Source: a virus | Length of the DNA stretch: 21,694 nt | Virus record (IMG/VR): IMGVR_UViG_3300027881_000098 | Location: 1-21,694 of that record | Strand: one strand, 5' to 3' | Shown here: positions 12,031 to 20,389 of the stretch, in pieces | How the letters are laid out: each line of letters opens with the position of its first letter | Numbering within the stretch: the stretch's first letter is position 1 | Notes under the pieces: generated by a model | What the model was told of the DNA's origin: nothing | Seen by the model: only the letters and a program-made list of their open reading frames with translations | The model's database searches: none | Position numbers and translations under genes: made by a program

Positions 12031-13137
12031 ATGACTGTTACAAATTTTAATGCGCTAACCGACGAGCAAAAGACCGTATGGTCCCGTCAGGTATGGAAAG
12101 CCGCCAGGAATCTGGCTTTCACGACCAAGTTTACGGGATCGGGTCCAAACTCGATGATCCAGCGCATCAAGGAACTCACGAAGAGCGAGAAAGGAACTCG
12201 CGCCGTTATTACACTGGTAGCCGACCTCGAAGAGGACGGTGTCGCCGGTGACCGCCAGTTGGAAGGCAATGAAGAAGAGATCAAGGCGTATGACCAAGTC
12301 ATAACGATTGACCAGCTTCGTCAGGCTAACCGACATAAAGGTCGCCTCGCGGACCAGAAGAGCGTCGTAAACTTCCGTTCGAACTCGCGTGACGTTCTCG
12401 CATACTGGCTGGCCGACCGTATCGACCAGCTTGCTTTCCTGACGCTTTCTGGCGTTGCCTATACGTTCACGAACCGCGGCGCAAGCCGTAGCTCGGCCGC
12501 TCTCTCGGAACTCGAGTTTGCTGGGGACGTAACTGCTCCCTCGACGAATCGTTACCGTCGTTGGGATGCCACGAGCGGTTTGGTCGCCGGCGCAACGAAT
12601 GTTGTTGCTGCTGCTGACACGCCATCGTGGGCCATGCTGGTTGAGCTGAAAGCCTACGCCAAGGACAAGTACGTCCGCGGTATCAAGGGCCCGGGTGGAC
12701 AAGAGTTCTACCACGTGTTCATGAACCCGCAGGGCATGGCTAAGCTGCGCCAGGATCCTGATTACCTCGCTAACGTCCGTAACGCTGGCGTCCGTGGCGG
12801 CTCGAATGAGCTGTTCAAGGGCACCGACAGCGTGATGGTCGACGGCCTGATGATCCATGAATTCCGTCATGTCTACAACACTCAGGGCGCCGCAAGTGGC
12901 TCGAAGTGGGGTTCAGGCTCGACGGTTGACGGACAAGCCGCTCTGTTCTGTGGTGCGCAAGCACTCGGACTGGCAGATATCGGCGCTCCGGAATGGGTCG
13001 AGAAGGGCTTCGACTACGACAACCAGCAGGGCATCAGCATTGGCAAGTTGTTCGGCTTCTTGAAGCCTGTCTTCCGTTCACAGATTGACGCATCCGATGA
13101 AGATTTCGGTGTAATCCGCGTCAACACTGCAATTTAG
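12031..13137 (+). CDS. Major capsid protein, N4 gp56 family
   Basis: 368 residues; ATG 12031 with a strong GAGGAGG site 8 nt upstream. The sequence MTVTNFNALTDEQKTVWSRQ, then VWKAARNLAFTTKFTGSGPN, and VITLVADLEEDGVAGDRQLE, QVITIDQLRQANRHKGRLAD, is characteristic of the N4 gp56-like (DUF4043) major capsid family with an HK97 fold. Length is near the usual range. It is the main shell protein, made in hundreds of copies per particle, which explains the separate promoter, long leader and strong ribosome site. Its combination with a P22-type portal and a T7-like tail marks a phage related to N4 only in the capsid. Confidence 0.93.
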   Translation: MTVTNFNALTDEQKTVWSRQVWKAARNLAFTTKFTGSGPNSMIQRIKELTKSEKGTRAVITLVADLEEDGVAGDRQLEGNEEEIKAYDQVITIDQLRQANRHKGRLADQKSVVNFRSNSRDVLAYWLADRIDQLAFLTLSGVAYTFTNRGASRSSAALSELEFAGDVTAPSTNRYRRWDATSGLVAGATNVVAAADTPSWAMLVELKAYAKDKYVRGIKGPGGQEFYHVFMNPQGMAKLRQDPDYLANVRNAGVRGGSNELFKGTDSVMVDGLMIHEFRHVYNTQGAASGSKWGSGSTVDGQAALFCGAQALGLADIGAPEWVEKGFDYDNQQGISIGKLFGFLKPVFRSQIDASDEDFGVIRVNTAI

Positions 13138-13150
13138 GGAGGGTTGAACA

Positions 13151-13555
13151 ATGAGCCTTACATCTGACGTCCGTCAGTTCCCCGTCGTGGCATACGTAGA
13201 GTTTACGTACGCTGAAATTCCAACCACAGCGACTGCTTACACATCAGTTGCCGTCCCCGTTGGCTCGATTTTCACCCTGATGAAGATCTTCATTACCACA
13301 GCTTGGGCTGCTGGTGACCATGATCTTGACTTCGGTGATGCGACCGACGCGGACGAATACTCCGGTACGATCGTCGAACTGGATGGCTCGGCTGGCTTCC
13401 CGGCCAACCAGCCCGTCCTGAGCGGCTTTCAAACCACGCTCTCTGAGCCAGACCTTGTCTTGACGCCGACGCATAGCGCGGGAGCAACGGCAGGCGCCGC
13501 CCGGTTGTACGTTGAGTACATCACGGAAGGCCGGTTCCACGAGAACTACGAGTAA
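13151..13555 (+). CDS. Small virion protein, possibly capsid decoration
   Basis: 134 residues; GGAGG 7 nt before ATG 13151, 13 nt after the capsid stop. The protein is almost entirely beta-prone: SVAVPVGSIFTLMKIFITTA, GTIVELDGSAGFPANQPVLS, and ARLYVEYITEGRFHENYE at the C-terminus, with few Lys and no Cys. This would suit a jelly-roll or Ig-like outer-capsid protein. Co-transcription with the capsid gene and a shared terminator downstream suggest it is made in high amounts. A decoration or cement role is inferred from position and composition, not from a recognised family. Confidence 0.78.
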   Translation: MSLTSDVRQFPVVAYVEFTYAEIPTTATAYTSVAVPVGSIFTLMKIFITTAWAAGDHDLDFGDATDADEYSGTIVELDGSAGFPANQPVLSGFQTTLSEPDLVLTPTHSAGATAGAARLYVEYITEGRFHENYE

Positions 13556-13583
13556 CCGACTGCTACCTGTAGGTCCGCCTACG

Positions 13584-13611
13584 CCCCCCCGGTAATCCGG
13601 GGGGGATTTTT
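13584..13611 (+). terminator. Strong terminator ending the capsid transcript
   Basis: CCCCCCCGG (13584-13592), loop TAAT, CCGGGGGGG (13597-13605): nine perfect GC pairs, followed by ATTTTT. It lies 28 nt past the stop of the 134-aa gene. Confidence 0.92.
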
Positions 13612-13620
13612 GGTGCAAAA

Positions 13621-13656
13621 GAGCCTACCAGTCTGGTATGATTGGTGGGTTCTTTT
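13621..13656 (+). terminator. Second tandem terminator
   Basis: GAGCCTACCA (13621-13630) pairs fully with TGGTGGGTTC (13643-13652), with two G-U pairs and a 12-nt loop, followed by TTTT. Upstream AAAA (13617-13620) can pair with this T-run, so it could also stop leftward transcription. The loop contains a possible extended -10 promoter. Confidence 0.78.
13634..13642 (+). promoter_or_regulatory. Candidate extended -10 promoter inside the terminator loop
   Basis: TGGTATGAT is a TG-N extended -10 with TATGAT (13637-13642). The -35 region 17 bp upstream is poor (3/6). A start near 13649 would give transcripts lacking the left arm of the terminator, so they would not be terminated, and would lead directly into the gene at 13679. 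Speculative: it rests on the motif and the need for a promoter here. Confidence 0.35.
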
Positions 13657-13678
13657 AATTACAACAGAGGAAAATCCA

Positions 13679-14101
13679 ATGCCTTGGATGAGAGCCCCGT
13701 ATACGTCAGTGGTCAACTCGCTGACAGGACACTGCATAGCAGCAGCAGCAGACGAGATCGTCCACGTCCCCGAAGATGTCTTCGAAGAAGCCAAAGGAAT
13801 TGGCTGGGTTTTACACGAAGCACCCGCAGAGGAAGAGACGGTAGAAGCCCCCAAGCAACTGAGCGACAATGTCACAGAGTCACCTAGTGTCGAAGTAGAC
13901 GACTTCCAAGTCGAGCTGGACCAGGCTGTGCTCAGAGTGATCACGCGTAATCTCGAATCCGATTTCAAACCCGACGGTAAGCCGAAGGTGAACTCGGTAG
14001 TTGCTGAAATGTCCCCGGATGTGAAAAAGCGTCCATCGGCGGGCCAGATCGGCAAGACGTTCGAGCGTATGCAGGACAACGTCAATCTGTCAGACGTATA
14101 G
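13679..14101 (+). CDS. Hypothetical virion-region protein, 140 aa
   Basis: Start ATG 13679 has AGAGGA 7 nt upstream; the longer frame reaching back to 13610 crosses a terminator and is not credible. The N-terminal part (about 1-50) is compact: VVNSLTGHCIAAAADEIVHV, then PEDVFEEAKGIGWVL. An acidic, Ser/Thr-rich linker (about 52-80) follows, whose DNA (13870-13901) again shows 8-bp GTNAC-like units. A C-terminal helical domain closes it (VELDQAVLRVITRNLESDFK, then VVAEMSPDVKKRPSAGQIGK). Small two-domain proteins of this kind occur between capsid and adaptor genes in related phages, but I know of no proven function. Confidence 0.8.
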   Translation: MPWMRAPYTSVVNSLTGHCIAAAADEIVHVPEDVFEEAKGIGWVLHEAPAEEETVEAPKQLSDNVTESPSVEVDDFQVELDQAVLRVITRNLESDFKPDGKPKVNSVVAEMSPDVKKRPSAGQIGKTFERMQDNVNLSDV

Positions 14102-14110
14102 GACAAGTAA

Positions 14111-14785
14111 ATGGCAACCGCGCAAGTATTGATTACGGAAGTCCGTCGTGTCATCCATGATGAGAGTTCCCCATATCGCTGGTCAGACTTAGAGCTGATC
14201 GACTACATAAACGCGGGAATGCGCCAAATCGTGCAACTTCTCCCGGAAGCCAACACCATCACATCAGCGGTGCAGCTTACGAACAATCTGGCCAGACAGG
14301 TATTACCGTCAGGGGGCATCAAATTTATCAAAGCGTCGCACAATTTCAACGACGCCGGCACAGTCCGCTCTGGCACCATACGTTACGCAGAGAAGGACGC
14401 GCTCGATACGTACGACCCGGATTGGGAAACCGACGTTGCGATCAAGGCGGACACCGACAACTTCTATCTCCACTATTGCCATCTGTCGGAAGAGCCGAAG
14501 GTCTACTACATGTATCCGCCCTGCTCGGCGTCGAAGTACATCGGGCTGGTCTACTCGAAGATCCCCACGGCTCTGACTGCTGTCGGCGATACCTACGGGC
14601 TCGACGACGAGTACATCAACGCGGGGATCACGTACGTGACCTACCGCGCACTCACCAAGGAAGCGCGGGACACTTTACCCGACGCATACCGCAATGAGTT
14701 GTGGAACAACTTCCTGAACACGCTCGGCCTTGAGAAAGAGTCGAAGTGGAAGGCCCGACCGCCCGCACCACCGGAGGGTGAATAA
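14111..14785 (+). CDS. Head-tail adaptor (DUF6682-like)
   Basis: 224 residues. The N-terminus VRRVIHDESSPYRWSDLELI, then DYINAGMRQIVQLLPEAN, is the helical pattern of DUF6682-type phage adaptor proteins: a short helix, an aromatic W-S/D-x-E-L motif, and a helix beginning IDYINAG. The middle is beta-rich (KVYYMYPP and neighbours). The C-terminal helices contain DEYINAGITYVTYRALTKEA. Twelve copies would bind under the portal and open the platform for the tail. It ends in a TAATG overlap with the next gene. Position between capsid and nozzle genes, the normal place of gp4/gp11-like proteins, supports the call. Confidence 0.82.
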   Translation: MATAQVLITEVRRVIHDESSPYRWSDLELIDYINAGMRQIVQLLPEANTITSAVQLTNNLARQVLPSGGIKFIKASHNFNDAGTVRSGTIRYAEKDALDTYDPDWETDVAIKADTDNFYLHYCHLSEEPKVYYMYPPCSASKYIGLVYSKIPTALTAVGDTYGLDDEYINAGITYVTYRALTKEARDTLPDAYRNELWNNFLNTLGLEKESKWKARPPAPPEGE

Positions 14786-15462
14786 TGACTGTTGCTATTT
14801 CAACGATGGTTCCCGAGCTGCGCGTAGAGCTGCCGGGGATGATCGAGCCCGTCCTCGAGGCGGCGATATTCAGGGGACTGCGCAAGTTCTTCTGGTTCTC
14901 TGAGGCATGGAAGTACACCTGTGACAACGGGCTCGACTACACGTCCGGACAGCAGGCTATGAACTTGCCGGTCGCTGGTACGGACATCCCGGCCAAGACT
15001 GTACTCAAGCGCGTCGACACTGTCCTTTGGGACGCCGGTGGCGACGATTGGGAGAAGCGGATCGAGTTCCGGACTCGCGACCAGCTCGATCGCATCGATG
15101 GCAACTGGTTTACGACGACGGGCTCCGAGCCGAAGTACTGGACGTATGACAACACGCTGCCGATCTGGTATCCCATATCAACGGCTACCGTCACTGACGG
15201 GGCGCTCCTGCGCTGTGTTATCGCTCCCGTGTTTACACTGGTGGCGGACACACTCCCGGATCTGCTCTACTACGAGTTCGAAGACATATTTAAGGCCGGC
15301 ATCCTCGCCGACCTGATGAAGATGCCAGGGAAGGATTGGTCGAATCCGGAAATGTCCGTGTACTACGCGGCCATCTATAAAGCCGGCGTCGATGCAGCCA
15401 AGTCCCGGGCAGAGGCCGATTTCGGTCAGCCTAACAGGACGATGGCATATGGCGGGCTTTAA
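14785..15462 (+). CDS. Second head-tail connector / tail-completion protein
   Basis: 225 residues; ATG 14785 shares a base with the previous TAA, with GGAGG a few bases upstream. The N-terminus STMVPELRVELPGMIEPVLE, then AAIFRGLRKFFWFSEAWKYT, is a pair of helices with an aromatic stretch seen in small podovirus tail-tube or stopper proteins. The middle is strand-rich with tryptophans, and the C-terminal half returns to helices (LLYYEFEDIFKAGILADLMK, then SVYYAAIYKAGVDAAKSRAE) like the T7 gp11/adaptor class. It probably joins the adaptor ring to the nozzle. The final codons overlap the start of the nozzle gene by 14 nt. The exact counterpart in model phages is uncertain. Confidence 0.75.
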   Translation: MTVAISTMVPELRVELPGMIEPVLEAAIFRGLRKFFWFSEAWKYTCDNGLDYTSGQQAMNLPVAGTDIPAKTVLKRVDTVLWDAGGDDWEKRIEFRTRDQLDRIDGNWFTTTGSEPKYWTYDNTLPIWYPISTATVTDGALLRCVIAPVFTLVADTLPDLLYYEFEDIFKAGILADLMKMPGKDWSNPEMSVYYAAIYKAGVDAAKSRAEADFGQPNRTMAYGGL

Positions 15463-18400
15463 GCTAGACTTTTTCAAGGGGCTGCGACCGCGCATCACCG
15501 CAACGAAACTTGGTGTGGGTGAAGCGCAAACAGCGCAGAACTTGCTCCTAGGCTCTGGTGATCTCGAGCCGATCCCCGACAAGGCGACAGAGCAGGCGCT
15601 CAGCATCGAGGCCGGCACGATCTATCGGTACAAGGATACCTCCGGCAACCTGTGGTTTGAGTGGATCGCTCGCGTCAACGTCGCGCAGGGCCCGATCAAG
15701 AACGACTCGTACAACCGCGTCTACTACACCGGTGCCCTGCAGGGCGACGGCAAGCCGAAGTTCACGACCAACGAGCTGGCAGACATAGACAGTGTAGGTC
15801 CATACCCCGAGGGGTGGCAGTACATTGGTGTGCCCGCGCCTACGTCCCCGCTGACAGCCAGTGTTGTGCAGCTGCCAGAAGACGTTGACCCCGGCCTCCG
15901 ACAAGCGAATCAGTTCTTCACAGATACATTTGAGGTCGATCAAATCCTGTACAAGACATACCCCGGGTCTGGCGACGACGTCGAGATCTGGAATCTCGCC
16001 AGCGGCGCCGAGGGGGGCATTCTATTCGACTTGCTACCCGGCACGGCTTTCCGCGTCAAGTCCGTCATCAACAACAGCAGAGTAACGCTAGAGTCCGCTA
16101 CTGAACCCGGCATCACTATGCGGACACTCAATAGCGACAAGACGACCGTATACGATTGGGATCCGTTTGACTACAGCGGGTCGACCAGAACGGCTGACTT
16201 CATCGGCTGGCGCGTACCGGCTGGCATGCAGGTAACGATCCCGGATCACAAGCTGTCTGTCGGCGATATCATCGTCTGTTCCGCGACTAACTTCGCCCCG
16301 ATTCTTTTCCCGGGCGCCGCGCAGGATTTCCACGAGAATGATTGGGCAGTGGATGCTTCGCACTACCTTGCCGGTCTCACCGTCTGGGACGTGCGCGATG
16401 CATCCGTGACCCCCACTGCAACCGAAGGTGAAGATCAGTTCTTCATGCTTGGTTCGTTTTACTACGACGTGGACCGGGCAAGCTCTGAGGTCAGTGAATT
16501 GGAAGACCGTACGTACGTATATACGTACGTCAATTCCTACGGTGAGGAAGGTCCGCCGAGTGACCCGAGTGAAGTAACTCCGCAGCTCGACGGCAAGGAC
16601 GTAACGCTAACAGACATCGCCATGCCCCCGACCATCGGGTATGACGTAACCAACATACGCATCTATAGGTCGAACTCGACAGAGGCCGGCACTGAGTATC
16701 AGTTCGTCAAAGAGATTGGCCTGTCGGTCTCGGCCACCGATGACGTGCTGTCTGAGGATCTCGGTGAGGTCATCCCGAGCACGTCGTGGGATCCGCCACC
16801 GTCAAACATGAAGGGCATTGTCGACATGCCGAACGGCATGATGGTTGGATTCAGCGGTAAGACGGTCCACTTTGCTGAGCCGTACTTCCCGCACGCTTAT
16901 CCGCCCGAGTACGACCAAGCCATTGCCTATGACATCGTCGGTACGGCAGCATTTGGTACGTCCGTGGCCATCCTCACAACTGGTTGGCCGTACATCGTTA
17001 CCGGCACTCACCCGCGCAACGCTAGCGTGCGACCGATCAAGGTCAACTACGCATGCGCCTCTGCTGAGTCGATCGCTACTGATGGCGACAATGTTTATTA
17101 TGCTGCGGAAGAGGGGCTGGTAGAAGTTGGTGCGCGTGGCGCACGGCTCGTGACAGAGACGTTTGCAGACAAGAGCGACTGGTCCGCCTACTCACCGTCG
17201 TCCATGATCAGCGGGTTCTTTGACGGCCGCTACTACGGATTCTGGGGATTCGATGCGGAGTCGGTCGCGACTGAGATCGTCGCAGAAGTTAGCGGCACGG
17301 TTACCGATGCCGACGAGAGCGATATCAGGGATGGCGGCAAGACGATCATCCTGACGCTCACGAATGATTTGTGGGTTACTGCGGGCACGTCCTTCGACAA
17401 TCAGCGACAGAACATAATCGACGGCATCAGCGACACCGCTGCGTCGCCGCAGACCAACGGCTGGGACAACATCCTCCGCGATACGACTTTGGTTGTAGGT
17501 AACGTGGTACGTACCAGTGACACAGTCGTGACGATCACGTTACCTGCGAGCGTGACATACTCAATCGATTCCGCAGAGACCATTCAACCGACGATCCCCG
17601 CCTCCGCTTTGCAGGTATCCAACGCTGCAATAGCGACCGGGTCAACTTTCAAGATCACATATGAGCGCGCAGTTTCGTCCGTCGCTATCACCGGTACCAT
17701 CGATGGTGCTGCCGAGGCAGATATCGTCACGGGTGGCGACACGGTCATACTGACGCTCACGAACGATACTTGGATCTCCGTCGCTGACGGATTCAACGCC
17801 TTCCGCTCCGTACTTGCGTTAGGCTTGATCGCATCGACCAACGAGACATTTGGGTGGAACGACACCGTTCCACACGAGATACTCGTCGCCAGCGTCGTTC
17901 GTACCAGTGACACAGTCGTGACAATCACGCTGCCTGCTATCGCAGACTACGCTGTGACTGATAACGAGTCGGTCACTGCCGTGGTGCCGCACGGGATCCT
18001 CGAGACGCAGGAAGACGTCGACGTAACGGCAGGCAACTCAGTTGGCATCCTCGCAACAGGCGAGCCATCTGCCCTGTTCAGTGGTACAGCAACTGCCAGC
18101 ATGACCGAGAACGAAGTTATCGCCGGCGCCAAGGTACTGGACATCACGCTGACCAACGAGACCTTCGTCGCAGCAGGCACCGGGCCGATTGGCACGACTG
18201 CGCAGTCAGAAGCGTTACTCGCCGCAATCTCCGCGGCTGCGGATCCGACCACCGGCTGGAACGCCGAGGTAAGAGACAACTTCGTAGTTGGTGACCTCAC
18301 TCGAGTGTCGAGCACGGTCGCCAGGGTCACGCTGGGCGCAGAATCCGCTTACAGCATTGACGGTAACGAAACGATCAGCTGCATCATCCCCGCGGGCGTA

Positions 18401-20389
18401 CTGACAGGCGCCATTGCGCTCGCGGTCTCGAATTCATTCAGTGTCATCAACCAGAACCCCGTCACTGCGGTACTGAGTGGCACAGTCGATGTTACCCCGA
18501 ACATTCAAGAAGACGTTATCGTAGACGGTGGCAAGACGATCATCCTCACGCTGAGCCAAGATACATGGCTCGCAGCCGGCACTGGCCCGATAGGATCAAC
18601 TGCTAATACGCAGGCCATCATCGATGGCATCGATTCCGCGCAGGCAGAGGGCACTGGCTGGGATGCCGAAGTGAAGGCGAACCTCGTACCGGCCACAGAC
18701 GTAGTGCGCACCAATGACACGGTATGTACGATCACTCTACCCGCTTCGGCCTCTTACGATATCACCGCCCAAGAGACCATTACAGCGACCATACCCGCGG
18801 CAGCTTTGAACATAAGCGCGTCAGAGGTAGTCGCATCACCTACGTTCGAGATTGACGTGGACGTAGCCGCATCGTGCGCAGTTACCGGTACGGCAGATGG
18901 TGCTGCGGACACTGACATCATCACCGGCAGCAAGACGATCTTGCTGACGATCTCTGATGATGAATGGGTCGCCGCTGGCACCGCATTCGATAATCAGCGC
19001 CAGAACATCATCGATGGGCTCGACGCTGCATCCTCACCGGCTGGGGGCTGGAATACTCAGGTCCGTGATGTGATGGGCGTGAGCACGGTAGTACGCACCA
19101 GCGCCACGCTCGTAACGATCACACTCCCAGCCACCGCTGCCTACGACATCAACGCCGCGGAAGTGATCACCGTCACCGTTCCGGCAAGTGCGCTCGAGCA
19201 GAGCGGCATAGCCGTAACCGGGGACGTTACAGTCGATGTGTCCGCTACGACCAGCGCTACAACGAAGCTGGTATTCACGTATTCGGACGCATCTTCTAGC
19301 GACGACTTCATCCAGCAAACGCATTACGACATAGCCTACCAGTACACAGCCGTAGAATCATTCGGCGGCGCAACTAGCGGCGAGAGCGCGCATAAGGGCG
19401 CCTACTCTGCCAGCCTTGACCGGTGGGTATTTTGGGTTGGCGATGTGTTCGGATTTGATAGCCTGTACTCGATCGAGGGCGATACATACGGCACCGCCAC
19501 CGCTAGAACTTCGGCCATGGCGAGCCAAGACTCCACTGGCCAAGTGTTCAGATCTGACGCACTCGGCTACTTCTTGAACCGTAGCAGGGCCGGCCTGGAG
19601 TATTCCGTTAACGGACAAACTGGCTGGACCGACATTACGTCCGCTGCGGAGAACCCGCTGACAGCCGGTGGCTCGCCGACTTGGGACTTACACAACGAGT
19701 CTGGTTATGCCAGACATGACATCCTTTATGGCGGCGCAGACTACCTGTACGCAGTCATCAAGAATTACAACCACAACATACTGGTGCGCAGCGCCGATAT
19801 GTCGGGTGCCAATACACCAGCGACCAACTGGACGCACGAGCTTACGACTCCGTTCACGACCACGAACGACCTGTACGCCGCCTACGGCTCCGGCAACGGG
19901 CGCATTGTCATGTGGGGTTCGGATACCGTCGACGGCAATGCGCAGTACCAAGGCATCGGGTATGTCGCACACGGCGGCACCACACTCCTCCAGTGCACCA
20001 ACTTAAGTAGCACCCCATCGTTCGGGTCAGGCGGAGCCGATATGCCGAAGTGGGTTGTGTTCGGTAACGGTGTGTGGCTCGCCATGAACACGGATGGCGA
20101 GATCGCTACCGTCGCCGCGGACAGTGAGACCGACGCATCAAACTGGGCCAAGGGCACAACGATCGGCATTGGCACGGACCACATAGTACGATCGGTGTGG
20201 TACGATATCGGCACAGGATCCGACGACGGGCACGGCTTCGTTATGGTGGCAACTAAGTACCTGACTGGTGAGTTCGAAGTGTGGACTAGCACGAACGGTA
20301 CCAGCTGGACGAAGGAAGTCGATGACACCGACAAAAGGAGCCTCCGCGCCTTCACCAAGTACTTACCTGATGGATCGGACTTAGCATAA
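15449..20389 (+). CDS. Giant tail nozzle fusion: nozzle N-terminal part, five Ig-like repeats, propeller-like domain
   Basis: 1646 residues; start ATG 15449 (AGGA upstream) overlaps the previous gene. Residues 1 to about 605 match the T7 gp12-like nozzle: AGFKLDFFKGLRPRITATKL near the N-terminus, the tell-tale YVYTYVNSYGEEGPPS at about 354-369, and SMISGFFDGRYYGFWGF near 587-603. Where nozzle proteins normally continue to their C-terminal propeller blades, this one has five repeats of about 120-136 residues (615-1264), each with GGKTIILTLTNDxW, GW, VVRTSDTVVTITLPA and ETITxTIPASAL motifs. About 380 residues follow that look like a beta-propeller (YSASLDRWVFWVGDVFGFDS; EVWTSTNGTSWTKE resembles an Asp-box). 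The expected nozzle end is the next gene. Likely forms the tail tip with added surface domains. Confidence 0.85.
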   Translation: MAGFKLDFFKGLRPRITATKLGVGEAQTAQNLLLGSGDLEPIPDKATEQALSIEAGTIYRYKDTSGNLWFEWIARVNVAQGPIKNDSYNRVYYTGALQGDGKPKFTTNELADIDSVGPYPEGWQYIGVPAPTSPLTASVVQLPEDVDPGLRQANQFFTDTFEVDQILYKTYPGSGDDVEIWNLASGAEGGILFDLLPGTAFRVKSVINNSRVTLESATEPGITMRTLNSDKTTVYDWDPFDYSGSTRTADFIGWRVPAGMQVTIPDHKLSVGDIIVCSATNFAPILFPGAAQDFHENDWAVDASHYLAGLTVWDVRDASVTPTATEGEDQFFMLGSFYYDVDRASSEVSELEDRTYVYTYVNSYGEEGPPSDPSEVTPQLDGKDVTLTDIAMPPTIGYDVTNIRIYRSNSTEAGTEYQFVKEIGLSVSATDDVLSEDLGEVIPSTSWDPPPSNMKGIVDMPNGMMVGFSGKTVHFAEPYFPHAYPPEYDQAIAYDIVGTAAFGTSVAILTTGWPYIVTGTHPRNASVRPIKVNYACASAESIATDGDNVYYAAEEGLVEVGARGARLVTETFADKSDWSAYSPSSMISGFFDGRYYGFWGFDAESVATEIVAEVSGTVTDADESDIRDGGKTIILTLTNDLWVTAGTSFDNQRQNIIDGISDTAASPQTNGWDNILRDTTLVVGNVVRTSDTVVTITLPASVTYSIDSAETIQPTIPASALQVSNAAIATGSTFKITYERAVSSVAITGTIDGAAEADIVTGGDTVILTLTNDTWISVADGFNAFRSVLALGLIASTNETFGWNDTVPHEILVASVVRTSDTVVTITLPAIADYAVTDNESVTAVVPHGILETQEDVDVTAGNSVGILATGEPSALFSGTATASMTENEVIAGAKVLDITLTNETFVAAGTGPIGTTAQSEALLAAISAAADPTTGWNAEVRDNFVVGDLTRVSSTVARVTLGAESAYSIDGNETISCIIPAGVLTGAIALAVSNSFSVINQNPVTAVLSGTVDVTPNIQEDVIVDGGKTIILTLSQDTWLAAGTGPIGSTANTQAIIDGIDSAQAEGTGWDAEVKANLVPATDVVRTNDTVCTITLPASASYDITAQETITATIPAAALNISASEVVASPTFEIDVDVAASCAVTGTADGAADTDIITGSKTILLTISDDEWVAAGTAFDNQRQNIIDGLDAASSPAGGWNTQVRDVMGVSTVVRTSATLVTITLPATAAYDINAAEVITVTVPASALEQSGIAVTGDVTVDVSATTSATTKLVFTYSDASSSDDFIQQTHYDIAYQYTAVESFGGATSGESAHKGAYSASLDRWVFWVGDVFGFDSLYSIEGDTYGTATARTSAMASQDSTGQVFRSDALGYFLNRSRAGLEYSVNGQTGWTDITSAAENPLTAGGSPTWDLHNESGYARHDILYGGADYLYAVIKNYNHNILVRSADMSGANTPATNWTHELTTPFTTTNDLYAAYGSGNGRIVMWGSDTVDGNAQYQGIGYVAHGGTTLLQCTNLSSTPSFGSGGADMPKWVVFGNGVWLAMNTDGEIATVAADSETDASNWAKGTTIGIGTDHIVRSVWYDIGTGSDDGHGFVMVATKYLTGEFEVWTSTNGTSWTKEVDDTDKRSLRAFTKYLPDGSDLA
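17291..19240 (+). repeat. Five tandem coding repeats (Ig-like)
   Basis: Units begin at 17291, 17690, 18080, 18476 and 18884, spacing 399, 390, 396 and 408 bp, all multiples of three. Mostly diverged, but patches are nearly identical in DNA: 17510-17539 and 17900-17929 differ at one of 30 positions. Units 1 and 5 share FDNQRQNIIDG. Units 3 and 4 share AAGTGPIG plus TA. This pattern suggests duplication with occasional recombination between units. Confidence 0.85.

Noticed and set aside
12055-12870. Long open frame on the minus strand (271 codons) opposite the capsid gene
   Set aside because: It lies wholly within the well-supported capsid gene, has no ribosome site and reads like an antisense shadow of a codon-biased gene.
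13610-13678. Upstream extension of the 140-aa protein to an ATG at 13610
   Set aside because: It would translate through a terminator hairpin and lacks a ribosome site; ATG 13679 has AGAGGA at good distance.
15392-15448. Upstream extension of the nozzle gene by 19 codons
   Set aside because: It lies inside the connector gene in another frame; the nozzle-family N-terminus begins at the ATG at 15449.
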